Below the pieces are notes generated by a model. That model was not told the DNA's origin, did not search any database, and saw only the letters and a program-made list of their open reading frames with translations. Made by a program: the position numbers and the translations under genes. A stretch of 64,000 nt of DNA from Plicaturopsis crispa FD-325 SS-3. Lineage: Eukaryota; Basidiomycota; Agaricomycetes; Amylocorticiales; Amylocorticiaceae. Numbering within the stretch: position 1 is the first letter of the stretch; each line of letters starts with the position of its first letter. Of the stretch, positions 21,508 to 32,489 are shown one piece after another. The DNA is taken from contig KN832559.1 in NCBI GenBank assembly GCA_000827205.1, positions 247,167 through 311,166 on the forward strand. The letters are read 5' to 3'.

Positions 21508-23783
21508 ATGTCGTCTTCATCGCGTGAAATCATAAATGTCCAGGCCGGACAGGTGAGCGCCATCCGATCGCGTCGTGCGCGCCATCTGACCATCCAAGGC
21601 CGGAAACCAAATCGGGGAGAGTTTCTGGGAAATGCTGCTCGCTGAGCATGGACTCGATCACTCTGGGGTACGTTATCCATTCTGCTACCTTGCGTATCCT
21701 GGTGCTAATGGCATAGCTGATAGCTGTACACGGGTTCCGACCCGCAACAACTCGTACGGGTGAGTGGAGCCTCCTATCGGATAGGAGCCTCAGTTATTGA
21801 TGCATTGTGTAGGCTGGCGTGTACTTTACCGAAGTCGAGTCAGCAGGAAAGAGCAAATATATCCCGCGGAGTGTGCAGATTGACCTTGAGTCCGGCGTGT
21901 GCGACAGAGTACGTTGTACAGCGTGTCTGACGCGTCATTTGAGTTCAAACATGTAAACCAATTTCAGATTCGTGGCGGCCCACTCGGAGCTCTATTCCGT
22001 CCCGACACGTACCTGCATGGATCTTCCGGCGCGGGGAACAACTGGGCGAAAGGATGTAAGTCGTCATATGTCTCGTTCTTTAGCTCTTCGCTGACCTCTT
22101 TGTAGACTATACTGAAGGTGGGCGATTCACGTGGATGCCTATGCCTACGTCATACTAATCTCTCGCAGGTGCTGAGCTTGTCGACTCCATCCTGGATGTG
22201 CTCCGGCGGCAAGCAGAACAATGTGATGCGCTGCAGGGTTTCCAACTGATACACTCGCTCGGTGGAGGGACGGGTGCTGGACTAGGCACGCTTCTCCTGT
22301 CCAAAATCCGTGAAGAATTCCCGGACCGTATGCTCGCCACATTTTCCATATTGCCGTCTCCCAAAGTATCTGAGACGGTCGTTGAGGTTGGTGTGGCTTT
22401 CCGTCCTCAGGGGTATATCGATATCTGACGACTTTGCAAAGCCATACAATGCATTGCTCTCCATCCATCAGCTTGTTGACAATGGCGACTTGTCCATCTG
22501 CCTCGATAATGAAGCGCTGTGAGTTGCCCCTGTGTGCCCCTTGTGCCCCTTTGTGCCCACTCTCATCCCCCCAGATACGACATCACAAATCGGACACTCA
22601 AAATTGAGACGCCATCGTTCACCGACCTGAACAAACTTGTCGCTCAAGTCATGTGCGGCGTGAGCACAAGTCTGCGCTTCCCCGGTCAGCTGAACGGCGA
22701 CCTCCGCAAGCTCGGAATGAACCTAATTCCGTTCCCGCGGGTAAGCTACAGCGTTAACTGATGTACACGGCTATGCTAACAGTGTGTGCAGCTGCACTTC
22801 CTGATGCCGAGTTATGGCCCATTGTATGACCCACGCTCGCAGACGTTCCAGGGCATATCTGTGCCGGAACTCACTTCTTCGTATGTTCTGCTTGCCTTCC
22901 TAATTCTCTGTCTGCTCTGGAAATCTCTTTTCCTAATGCTCATTTCGTAGACTGTTTAACCGCAAGAATCTACTTGTAGCATGTGATCCTCGATTCGGGT
23001 TCGTATCTCGCTTGATTAAGCGTAATCTTGTTCACTAAGGCAGTGACTGGTCACAGACGGTATCTGACTGCGGCGACCATCTTCCGTGGCAAAATTTCCT
23101 CCCGTGAGGTATGTCCTAATGCTATACTCTGTTTGAGTGATCCTTACTTAAATACATTTTTCACAGGCCGAAGTGAGTCTTCAAAACAGTGCATGGTTGC
23201 GGTGCTAACGCTACGATTTGCAGTATGCTGTCGGCGAGCTTCAGCGGAAGAATTCAAACCATTTCGTCGAGTGCGTCCGGATCTTTCAGTGATATCGTGG
23301 TCCCATTATTAACGAGCGGATGGTGGGCAGGTGGATTCCCGATAACGTCTCTGTATCGCTCTGCTCCGTTCCGCCTGTTGGCCAGACGCAATCCGCGACG
23401 GCACTGGCAAATTCGACTGCCATACAAGAGGTTTTCAAACGTTCTCTTGACCAGGTACGTGTTACTTCAGTTTCCTGCACTGATGGTCGCGCAGCACGCT
23501 TACGCGTGTGTGTCATAGTTCACCGCCATGTTCAAGCGGAAGGCATTCTTGCACTGGTACACAGGTGAGGGCATGGACGAGATGGAGTTTTCGGAGGCAG
23601 AAAGCAACACCCAAGATCTCATGTATGTTCCATATCGTCTTTGGCATTCTATGCCGTCTCACGCTTCGTTGTTTTAGCGCCGAATACCAGCAATATCAAG
23701 AGGCTGGATTAGACGATGTCGAGGAAGTCGAATACGAAGAAGAGCAAGGCCTCGATGCCGTCTCCGCCATCGGATCAGGCTAA
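21508..23783 (+). CDS. Divergent beta-tubulin paralogue
   Basis: Seventeen exons give one intact frame of 460 residues: 21508-21552, 21599-21667, 21724-21759, 21813-21908, 21968-22055, 22106-22117, 22169-22386, 22442-22518, 22575-22740, 22792-22880, 22951-22998, 23057-23108, 23167-23172, 23224-23270, 23331-23454, 23519-23622, 23678-23783. Beta-tubulin marks are [11 protein letters not shown], the GTP-binding [47 protein letters not shown] and an acidic tail. It departs from ordinary fungal beta-tubulin in several ways. The MREI start that controls tubulin mRNA stability is replaced by MSSSSREI. Cys12 at the nucleotide site is Ala (QAGQAGNQ). The acidic tail ends in [10 protein letters not shown]. 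Exon 13 has six bases (Ala-Glu). It is probably a specialised second beta-tubulin. Confidence 0.9.
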
Positions 23784-24293
23784 CATCCAGCACGCGACAT
23801 GGACTGTTCGCCTCCGCCCTCATCTATTTGGATCTTCCACACCTCGCTACCAATGCTGATCCCAAAAATGTTCTGTACATTCACGGATGGAAAAAATCTA
23901 CTTACTGTCACGCTACTCCCTACCCTACTACTTATTGCTTTCCCCTCACTAACTCGGACGACTAACTCCCTTTCCCTTCATCACGAATATCGTAGTTATA
24001 ATGCATTACTATGCTCCCATCTTCCCTTTCATCCTTTTGTCTAGTCCTTGCACCCACCTCCTTTCTGTAGCCAATGATTTTTCTTCTTCGTGCTGTGTGA
24101 ATGCTGCTCAAGCAAAATACACGCTGTGACAAAGTGCACGTGAGTGTTACAATGCGTTCTACGGTTGAGCGTTGAACTAAACTTGAACGGTGGAGCGTTC
24201 ACTATAAGTACAGGATTGGTATGCTACAGATTTCGACCAAGTGTAAAACTTCCATGGACCTGCGGATGCCGCAGAACTGCGTAGTAGGTGATC
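23784..24293. other. Intergenic stretch between convergent genes
   Basis: Shared 3' region of the tubulin paralogue and methyltransferase 3. C/T-rich in its first half. No other feature seen. Confidence 0.6.
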
Positions 24294-26229
24294 CTAGGCT
24301 GGAACGGCCACAATATGCCAGCTAAACATCCCAGCCTTACTGCCGCGCACTCCTTGCAGCTTCCAGCCCGACGCTTTCAAAAGGCTATCCACGTGAGACA
24401 GGGTTCGCTCCTGGCCATTGAAGAGCACGAGCATCTGCACATGGGTCAAAGGGTAGTAGGCAATCACGGTACGAGAGGTAACACGAGTAGCATACCTGCA
24501 TGTCCAACAGATACTCTCGTAGATTGGCGTGCCCCGCATTAGGAAGTAAAGGCTTCGGAGGTACACGCCTTTGGCTGTCCAGAAGGCGTTCTGTGGCAGT
24601 GGTGTCCTCACATGCATATGAGACTATCGTGTCGATAATCAGCAATTTACTGTGAGGCGCCGCCGCGGCGCGTATCTTCTTGAGGATGTCCACACAGTAA
24701 GGGTCTGACCAATCATGGAGGATTGCGCGCATGAAATATACTGCAGCGTGTTTCACGGGCTGTTCGTCGAAAAAACTGTGCGCTGTGCGTAAAGGTAAGT
24801 AATTCCGAAGGATAAGATAGCAAGGATGTTGTGACAACGCAAACATACCTTGAAATCTTACTCTTCCAGAGGGTATTGCGTCGGGTAATGAGGCGCGCCA
24901 GAACTGATAAATGCATCGCTCGTAAATATGTTGTTGGCACGAAATGCACAAACTGACCATCTCTCCCTCAGGCACAACTGCAGGGCGATCCTCAATGACC
25001 AGTTTTAGGTGAGGGAACGCTTTCGCAAGCAGCAGTGATTGCGATCCAACGCCTCCACCAACATCGACGACTGTGCTGCCCTCCGGAAGATCTTTCCAGT
25101 CGAAACCTGTGGGATTGTTGTTCTTAAGTATCAGGCTCGCTGCCAAAGAGACTAACAAGGTGGAAAAACTGACCTGTCACGATCGCGTTTGTGGCAGAAT
25201 TCTTTGTGATCCCATCCATGGTAATGCCAAATCTACGCAATCGATATTCGTTGCCCGGTTGCTCGAACCACTGGAATACCCCTTGATCTGTTTTGTAGGC
25301 CAAGTTGAATGCCGCTTTTTCGGCTTTGTACGAGTGCGCGTATTCTGGATTGCTGAAAACTTCTCCCAAATATGCCGACGCCTTGAACACATCATCTGTG
25401 CTGTCTCACGCTCTTCAGGCCACTTAATACAATCACAGATGGGACATAGTACGCACCTGTGTTCTATGGCAGCTGGCAAACCGGAGGTGTCGACATGCTT
25501 ATTAACGGGACTGTACTATGTGCTTAGCTTCGGTGAAGCAACATATAGTGATGGCAAGCTTACTTGGCACGGATCTCAGAGAGTGATTTCCCAGTGTCAG
25601 CCGCGGACGATATGCGATTATTTGCAAAGACGTCTGGGGACAACTCCTTAAAAATGTGTTCGGTAGCAAGTAGTCGCAGGACGCGAGCTCCATCGGAAAA
25701 CGGTTAGCCTCCAAAGAAGCTAGATAAATGGTGGACGACCTACCTAGCTTTCCCGGGTCAGTGTTGTTCTTTGCCGCGATGTCTTTGACGTGCAGGCCCT
25801 AAGAAGAGACGAGTGTACATAAACGAAACATAGCAAGATTTATCGATATAATACGAACCTGAGGGCCCGCTTCCCTCAATATTTCGACCGTATTTGTCTC
25901 CACTGCAACTCGTAGAGCAGACGAAATATGCATCTGCATAAGCAATGAGTCGGGGAGTAGAACAGACAGCCAAGAAGGCATACTTGAAGACCTGTGGTGA
26001 TAAGTGTGATGGGCGCGGGTCTGACGATTGCAATCAAGTGTGCGGCGGCAGCGATGATATCTGACGCCGCTTCAGAGATATCGGGGTCGTTTCGAGGAGA
26101 TTCACTCTCCGGAGTGAAGGGGTCGTCCAGAGTGGGGAGCTGTACGCCGCGTTTCTGGCAAGCGCTGTCGATCTTGGACACAGAGTCCGAGATAAGTTTT
26201 GCGAGAGTGTACATGGTGGTGGAAGCCAT
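24294..26229 (-). CDS. SAM-dependent O-methyltransferase 3
   Basis: Exons, 5' to 3': 26229-25984, 25933-25859, 25798-25744, 25687-25564, 25510-25457, 25400-25174, 25106-24958, 24903-24849, 24782-24496, 24434-24294. They encode 470 residues with exon lengths identical to copies 1 and 2. SAM motif I reads VVDVGGGVGSQSLLLAK; the catalytic His is in RAILHDWSDPYC (near residue 351). Copy 3 has drifted more: HSFFDEQ in place of HDFFEEQ, DWKDLP for DWQDLP, EGEM for DGDK, and a different C-terminus (GSKAGMFSWHIVAVPA). It is separated from the other pair by about 13 kb and has the same orientation as copy 2. The frame is intact, so it is probably active. Confidence 0.92.
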
Positions 26230-26864
26230 GGCAGTACTTGCGCTGCTGCTTGCTACGCAAGAGGTATATCACTATCTTCGCAGACAATCCTTTATTCTTT
26301 ATACAAAAGAATCGAATGTCACATACCGATTTGTCAATCTCTCTAAGCCTGCACGTTCTTGCATCGATGGGCATATAGATGCAGAGATAATTGGCCCGGT
26401 GAATCAGAATGATGATGCTTGGAGCTTCGGGCGAGCTATGGGGAGGCCATACGGCGTCCGGTCTAGCAAGACAACGTGACAAAGAAACAGTCATATTTGC
26501 TCAGCTGCTTCACGATGAGCTGGTTCTCATGTGAATTTTAATGATCTGTATGACCAACGAGGGAACGAAGTGGCGATGAGAACTGCAGAAAGGCTGTCAG
26601 CAAGCATCACGGTGACACTCAGAGCATTGAGACACACACATCGCGCTGGTCAGAAGACGATGTAGGTCAGGCTGAAGTATAGCCATACAAGGGTCGCAGT
26701 GGATCAAGCCTACCGTGTCAATAAGACGGATGATGTTCAAACAGCTCCAGGAAAGCCTGTGACGCGCTCATAACAAGGAGTCTGAGTAGGATCCATGAAT
26801 TGCCCGAAAGAAAAAGACAACATGATTATCCACACCTAATGAATACCTGGCCAGAGACGATATA
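26230..26864. other. Intergenic stretch
   Basis: Promoter of methyltransferase 3 and the 3' region of the next gene. No gene or repeat recognised. Confidence 0.55.
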
Positions 26865-28172
26865 TTAAATGCCTTCGTTGCGTGACGCCATCCCCGCAAG
26901 CGAGACCTCGAAATATGGATTATACGACGACTTCCTGGCAGTGCGAGCTACGACCTCGTCCACGATTGAGGTATTTGCAATGCCGCTGGCTGATAAGGAA
27001 GCCTGGCCCTGGAATGCGGCATTGCTGTCGCCGTTTGCTTCCCCGGCCATGTAGAGAAGCGCATCGTCCATCGTCTGCGCGAGAGAATTGTTGTTGTCTA
27101 GCGGGGGGAACAAAGAGACCTCTCGGGAAAGTGGCGATTGCAGTGAGCTACCGATGGGCGAAAATGCAGGCCCGTTCTTAAGGTGGGGTAACAAGGGGGA
27201 AGGCAAGAGTTCCATAGGGGACGGCATGTTTGCCGTGAATTGTGGACGCAGGCGTCCCTTCTTCGGGCTGTCCAGGATGGGCGAATTTTGCGCGATATGT
27301 GCTTCAGCGAGGGTTGTCATGCTTATCATCGGAGGAAGCCCTTCCATTGGAGACGGCGAATTCAGCATATCGGTAGGCCGCAAACGCATCTTCGGCAGTA
27401 ACACTTCCGATCGTGGTGACATCGGTGAGAGAATGGTTGGGGCCAGATGATGTGTGGGAGGCGACGGAGGTTGCACAGGGCAATATGACACGGACGCTGC
27501 TCGAGGCGTGCGCAACGCAGGATGAATTGAAGGGAATCCAATTCCTAGACCCATGGGCGTCTTATCGTTGTCGATCTTGGACTTGTAAACGTAGGCGGGT
27601 ACGGTTCCTAGGTCAATTGCCATTGACCGCTTCAACCGTGCGGCACGTGTTGATCCCGAGGGAGTTGCGGAGCTCGACGAGTGTATAGTCGGAGAGGCGG
27701 AGAAGTCAGGGAGCGCAGCAGGAGGGGTAGCTAGCCTCGACCGTCGGACCTCGCTTTTTATGCGTTTACTTTCCGACCGCAGAAGCTGAGGGCGAGGAGA
27801 TGCCGGTGAGTTCGATAGCTTGGATCTATCGCGACGCCGATCATCGACCTCGGACTCGTAGCCACCCTCCCCTGCTACCTCTGAGCGTATCCATGGAAAG
27901 GACCCAGACTTCGGTGTAGACAGACGTGGTGTCTTCTCCGCGTCGAGAAACCTAGACGCAGCCTGTTCAATAGTGAACTTTTCACGCGTGAGGAGCGAAG
28001 GCGACAACGTCAGTCGTGCGAGGGAGACCGGCTCCTCTTTGACCGGAGAGTGGGGTGGGGTATAGTCGGACTGCGAGCTCTCGGATAGAACGCGATCTTC
28101 GAGGAAAATGGAGTCATAGTCGGAGGCTGACGACGAGGACGAAGACGACAGGCTGTGGGTCAAGGGCTCCAT
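26865..28172 (-). CDS. Ser/Pro-rich protein of unknown function
   Basis: A single-exon frame of 435 residues starting MEPLTHSLSSSSSSSASDYD. It is low in complexity, with many SP and TP sites and repeated short units such as SPMEGLPP and SPMELLPSPLLP. This suggests a disordered, phosphorylated protein, for example a regulator. No folded domain is visible. A cluster near residues 200-220 (DLGTVPAYVYKSKI) looks more conserved in character. The frame also has a Met four codons further upstream, at 28184; the C/T-rich leader before 28172 argues for the inner start. No function is proposed. Confidence 0.65.
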   Translation of the reverse strand: MEPLTHSLSSSSSSSASDYDSIFLEDRVLSESSQSDYTPPHSPVKEEPVSLARLTLSPSLLTREKFTIEQAASRFLDAEKTPRLSTPKSGSFPWIRSEVAGEGGYESEVDDRRRDRSKLSNSPASPRPQLLRSESKRIKSEVRRSRLATPPAALPDFSASPTIHSSSSATPSGSTRAARLKRSMAIDLGTVPAYVYKSKIDNDKTPMGLGIGFPSIHPALRTPRAASVSYCPVQPPSPPTHHLAPTILSPMSPRSEVLLPKMRLRPTDMLNSPSPMEGLPPMISMTTLAEAHIAQNSPILDSPKKGRLRPQFTANMPSPMELLPSPLLPHLKNGPAFSPIGSSLQSPLSREVSLFPPLDNNNSLAQTMDDALLYMAGEANGDSNAAFQGQASLSASGIANTSIVDEVVARTARKSSYNPYFEVSLAGMASRNEGI

Positions 28173-28574
28173 TCTAAGGACCAAGAACGGAGGATACCAG
28201 TGGAGGAGTAGGGAAGACGCGCGGAAACGGTCCTGCCAGAGGATAGTAGGAAGGAAAGGATGTTAATGAGCGCCGCAGTAGTGAGCAAAAGGTTATGACT
28301 TACACTGCTGGTCTGAAACACGCCGAACAAATTGTATGGCACGGGGGAGAGGAAAACGAGTGGCAAATTAGTGGATGGTCTGAATTGCAATATGGGGCGT
28401 TAGTCCGAAAGATAGTCACCGGATTGCAGATTCGCATCGACCGTCAACATGCGCAGGAAAGCGAAGACGACTGCATTGCATAATCATATAATTGCATGAA
28501 CATTAGAGAAAAATATAACTGGTGGCGCCAAAAATGCTACCACCGATAAGTAGCCATCTGTCGTGGACGGCTGA
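28173..28574. other. Intergenic stretch
   Basis: C/T-rich (on the minus strand) promoter and leader of the preceding gene, then the 3' region of the next one. Nothing else seen. Confidence 0.55.
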
Positions 28575-29626
28575 TCAAAGGTGAGGATTCCCATGCAGTC
28601 TGCTTCGCTTGATTTTGTCGGTGGACGGCTAACACAGCACGTGAGATGGGCAAAGAGGAAGCAGCAGGGCAACTCACTTCAAGCACATCCGAAGCGTCTC
28701 GCTTGCGCTTCGGCTGCACAGAGGCTCTTGCCAAAGGCTGCGACGAAACGGGATTGACAGGCCTGTATGGCCGCTGTGACCGGCGAACGAAATGGGTGTT
28801 CACCTGCGTCGCGCTCGATCCAGGGTAGTATGCATCACTGTTATTGTCGCCAGTAGTGACCCGACTTGGGATATCGGATAGTTGGTCGTTTGCATGGTCG
28901 GCGGTAGAGGCAGCAACACTAGTCAACGACGACAAAGAGGAACTGCGCTCCAAAGTACGAGAATCAAGCAAGTGTGTCGGGCTGGGGATGCCTCGCTGTG
29001 TGCTACCACTGGCCTTCGGAGCTGTGATGGACAGTAGAAATGGAGCGATGCAGTAATTCTCGGGCTGTTCTCTGGCGCCTGGGACATGAACGTGGACAAA
29101 GATCCAACCCCTCGGACGACGCCTATTGGAGAGATTTCCGGAGCGAACCGTGGCAGCAGGAGCCTCACGCGCGATGCCCGGTGTCGGAAGCTCAAGTGAT
29201 ACAAGTCAGAATCCGTTGTCGATGATCTCCAAGATTGATAGGGCTCACTTTATGTTCCTTGCAGAACTCGGAGAACCTGTCAACATCGAGAACTTCGGTG
29301 TGAGAGGCGCTTCCGTCGAGTTCGAGGGGGTCGTAGTCGAAGGTGACATCGGGGCACGGTAAGAAAGGAGGTGATCGGTAGCGCAGAGCGTCTTCCTCTT
29401 CAGGCGACAGGTCTGGTGCTTTTGGGTTGGGTTGCTTAGGTTGGACGGGTATGTGAGACGCGTCTAGACGCGCATTGAGCATCCACTCGGGAATGCCTTC
29501 GGTCTTTTCGGGTTCTTCCATTGTCGACGAGCTGTCTGGCGCGTGTCCGGGGATGGGGTCCGGGGGAAAGCCATCTTCTTCGATAAGCTGAGCAAAGCGT
29601 TCGTGATCAATGCGAATAGAAGACAT
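28575..29626 (-). CDS. Protein of unknown function with a short folded core
   Basis: Exons 29626-29249, 29190-28678 and 28628-28575 join in frame to give 314 residues starting MSSIRIDHERFAQLIEEDGF. The N-terminal third has a segment that looks folded (FDYDPLELDG, then VDRFSEFCKEHK). The middle contains NYCIAPFLLSITAPKASGST, which reads like the end of a conserved unit. The C-terminal half is Ser-rich and basic, with QPKRKRDASD, a possible nuclear localisation signal. I found the splice pattern by keeping the frame open across two introns of 58 and 49 bases, which makes the model plausible but not certain. I do not recognise the family. Confidence 0.6.
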
Positions 29627-30142
29627 TATATGGCAGAGGGTTGAGCAGGTGGGCAGGGGAGCTAAAGGCGGGCTTGAAAGTGCGAAATGGCAAAGGGTGA
29701 CTGAGGCGTAGGCTTGCAGAGATAATGGTCCTTGGAGAGCAAAGGAGAGTTTTGACGCGTTCAATGGACAACGGCAAATTCCAGCTAAAGCGGAGTTTTT
29801 TGGGTCCATTGTTCCACATCGCCAAAATAGGCACTACATGAAATTTGTGGACAATGTGTACTCGATGGCTTTCTGTCCGGGGATCACAAGAGTAATCAGT
29901 GTTTATACAAAATGTCAAATCCAGGTGTGACTTATCTGCGCAAGCACTTCATCGATGGGCCACCCGACTTTATGCCCCTGGTAAAATGGAAATAGTAGGT
30001 GTCCGAGATACATTTACCATCTAATGAACACCACTCTGGCGGGTAAGCCCAGTGAGAACCCCAAGAAGAGATGAATCGCTTGTTGCATTGAGTCCTTTAC
30101 GTTCCATAATCATACACTGTTCTCGTAGGACGACACGCTTTT
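29627..30142. other. Intergenic stretch
   Basis: Promoter of the preceding gene and 3' region of the cyanase gene. No feature recognised. Confidence 0.55.
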
Positions 30143-31036
30143 TACCACTTCAAGTATGGCAAAAACTTTCCACTGTTCCTGGTTTAGTGGGCGCTGCTAC
30201 GGGAGAGGAAGGGTACATACTCAAACGTGAGGATGACGCGGTCGCCTTTAGGGTCAGGCTTCCTAGAAACATCTACTTTGCAGTCGATCATGGACATGAT
30301 GCCATCTCCAAACTAGATATGTATTAGCATATACAATAAACGGTCGACCGCGACCTAGTACACACCTTCTCGTGAATGACAGCCTATTTTGTTTGCTCGT
30401 TAGCCTGGAACGTGCACTGCAACGATAGGACACACCTTAATAGAATGACCATAAACGAGGATACCCTGTTCGTGGTCGTAGAGGGTGTTCATTGCTAGAT
30501 ATGAATGTGTAGAACTTGAGTATGTACCTCGTACAGTCGATATATGAGAGGGTCGGTTGGGGGAACCGGTCCTAGAGCTGCCCGGTTCGGGAACCAATGG
30601 GCACCTATTCCAGCGGTGAGCGCTGAAGTTGGCAGCTCTAAAATTCCCGCAAGTTTCTGAAGCTCTTCCGGCGTAAGCTTAGCCTAGATAGATGTTTGTC
30701 GTCAAAACGACTATAGAAAGGTGGTCCAAAGGTGGTCCTGATATACCTGGCCATAGAAAGCCGCCGCGACCCAGACTTCTCCCTTGCCCAATGCTTTTGC
30801 GATCTCGTCGAAGGTCAAACCTTTGAAAGCAGCGGTCAATAGAACTCTCCTCTTGGGAGTGAAATGAGGTGGGAATTCACCTTTCTGAGCCTTGGCCTCC
30901 AAGAGCTGCACGCAAATTGGAGGTAAATTGGCGTAAGGTGCGGTGTTGGAAGGAACTGTCTAGAAATCAAGGTCCGGGTTTTCTGAGCGCAGATAAAAGC
31001 AACACAAAGGCACACACTCACCGCTGTTGAAGCCAT
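30143..31036 (-). CDS. cyn1: Cyanate hydratase (cyanase)
   Basis: Cyanase converts cyanate and bicarbonate to carbon dioxide and carbamate, which breaks down to ammonia. Exons 31036-31022, 30959-30881, 30820-30747, 30683-30528, 30465-30436, 30383-30366, 30312-30221 and 30173-30143 give 164 residues, the usual length. Residues of the active site known from E. coli fit as Arg105 and Glu108 in YRLYE and Ser131 in GIMSMID. Other marks are LTFDEIAKALGK, VWVAAAFYGQ, AHWFPNR and the end FLPYLKW. The second intron (30821-30880) is 60 bases, a multiple of three with no stop, so its retention would insert 20 residues; family comparison shows it should be removed. Expression in other fungi responds to cyanate or nitrogen supply; no such signal is visible here. 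Confidence 0.93.
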
Positions 31037-31558
31037 CGATGTTGTAGAGGAGAGAGGGGGATATCGGGAAGGTGAGAATCCTCCTCGCAAATGCGTCACC
31101 TTTATACCAGGAGGAGCGCCGCGGACTTGGTATATTTGTCATGTGATGCCCAGGGATAACTTCAAGAGTCCGAGGGAATAAAGTTATAAACGCGATGGAC
31201 CGGAACGGAGGTGTCAACGGATTGTAAAGGCGAGCTTGGGAAACAAATGACTGGCGGAATCAACACGGGGAACATACTGTGAATGTTTCCTAAGCAATCC
31301 GCTCCGCTCCGGATGAAAAGCGTATGCTGTCCAGCCTGTCTGCAGGAAAATTTCCATATGGCAGGATCTCGGCATATGTAGGAGGATCAGGAGATGGCTC
31401 CCGGAATATATGGTTCATGCCCAATGTTAGTGTTGTATAAACATGTCAGGTGGGTCCTTCATGAACGCAAACGCGCCTAGAATCAGAATGATTGTACTCC
31501 TGGGGTAACTGATATCGTCACTCACGGAGTACGTATGAGGAAGGATTGCCTCAAAGTA
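31037..31558. other. Intergenic stretch
   Basis: Promoter of the cyanase gene and 3' region of SDHAF3. Nothing else seen. Confidence 0.55.
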
Positions 31559-32149
31559 TCACTCTTTACCCTCCGCTTCAAGAACATCAACAGGTTTCCA
31601 CACCTCCTTCGTAGCATGCATCAGCTCGTACAGCTGCCCGAGCTGCTCCGGAGACATCTAATATTCTGTCAGCGCCGCATGTCACGCACGGCTGCGACAT
31701 CGCGTACCTTCTCAAACAGCTGCGCGTCCAATTTCTTTCCGGAAAAGTTGGTTGCGTCGGGTGTGCGCGGTAACTCGTCGAGGTAGACCTTCCACTGCGA
31801 GAGAAACCCAATGATATGTACTGGGTTGTTCACGGTTCTATGTCGCCTGAATTCTATACACATCAGATTAGGACTAGCCATCTTAGTGAGATAGGTCGGG
31901 TAGCACCTGCTTTAACATAGTCGTCCCCTAGTGAGCGCATCTCTCGGGGCAGGGAACGGTGCGCTCGTAGCAAACTCCGATACAGTCTTCGCGTTTTTCA
32001 GAGGTAAATAGAACGCGTATGTATGATAGCACTGCAAAAGGGTCGACGTACGGTAATGGCGGTAATAAGGTCGCACTGGCCTCACGGAGGTTCAAAGGCT
32101 TGGTCGTAACGGATTCGGCGAGCCTGGCAAGAGTTGGACGTAGAGACAT
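31559..32149 (-). CDS. SDH7: Succinate dehydrogenase assembly factor 3 (ACN9/SDHAF3, LYR protein)
   Basis: This mitochondrial matrix chaperone helps insert the iron-sulphur subunit into complex II. Exons 32149-32052, 31986-31907, 31853-31708 and 31657-31559 give 140 residues. The N-terminus ([16 protein letters not shown]) is a likely mitochondrial targeting sequence. The LYR tripeptide is at residues 34-36 ([14 protein letters not shown]). Then follow [16 protein letters not shown] and [12 protein letters not shown], the ACN9 hallmarks, and the C-terminal [13 protein letters not shown]. The first intron falls inside the codon before LYR. It shares a 340-base region with the divergent gene on the plus strand. 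Confidence 0.93.
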
Positions 32150-32489
32150 GATAGCTCGTATTTTTAAGCAAACGCACGATTGAGGCTCTGGGATCTATAG
32201 ATGGTCGTGGTTCAGCAGTGGTTCAGGTCGAAAGGCAGGCAGATCGAAATTGAGCGCAAGGTGTGGGGCCCGGGAAAGCAAGTCGTTTGGACGGAAGGAG
32301 CGCGGGGGCGGCGCGGCGCGGCGCATCTTCAACGTTCAAACAACGCCCATCATCTCTGCCCGCCATACCCTCTTCAATACCTCCTCTCACTGATACCCTG
32401 CGTCTTAGGGTCCGAATCTATCATTCTCGGTTTCCTGATTGCCCATATTTCATTTCCTCCAGCTGCGCACGCTTGACACGAGTCCCAAA
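32150..32489. promoter_or_regulatory. Divergent promoter region of SDHAF3 and the DUF4604 gene
   Basis: The two genes start away from each other from this stretch. It contains a GC-rich repeat (GGCGCGGCGCGGCGC near 32314) and a C/T-rich tract from about 32350 leading to the plus-strand gene. No TATA box is evident. Confidence 0.5.
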
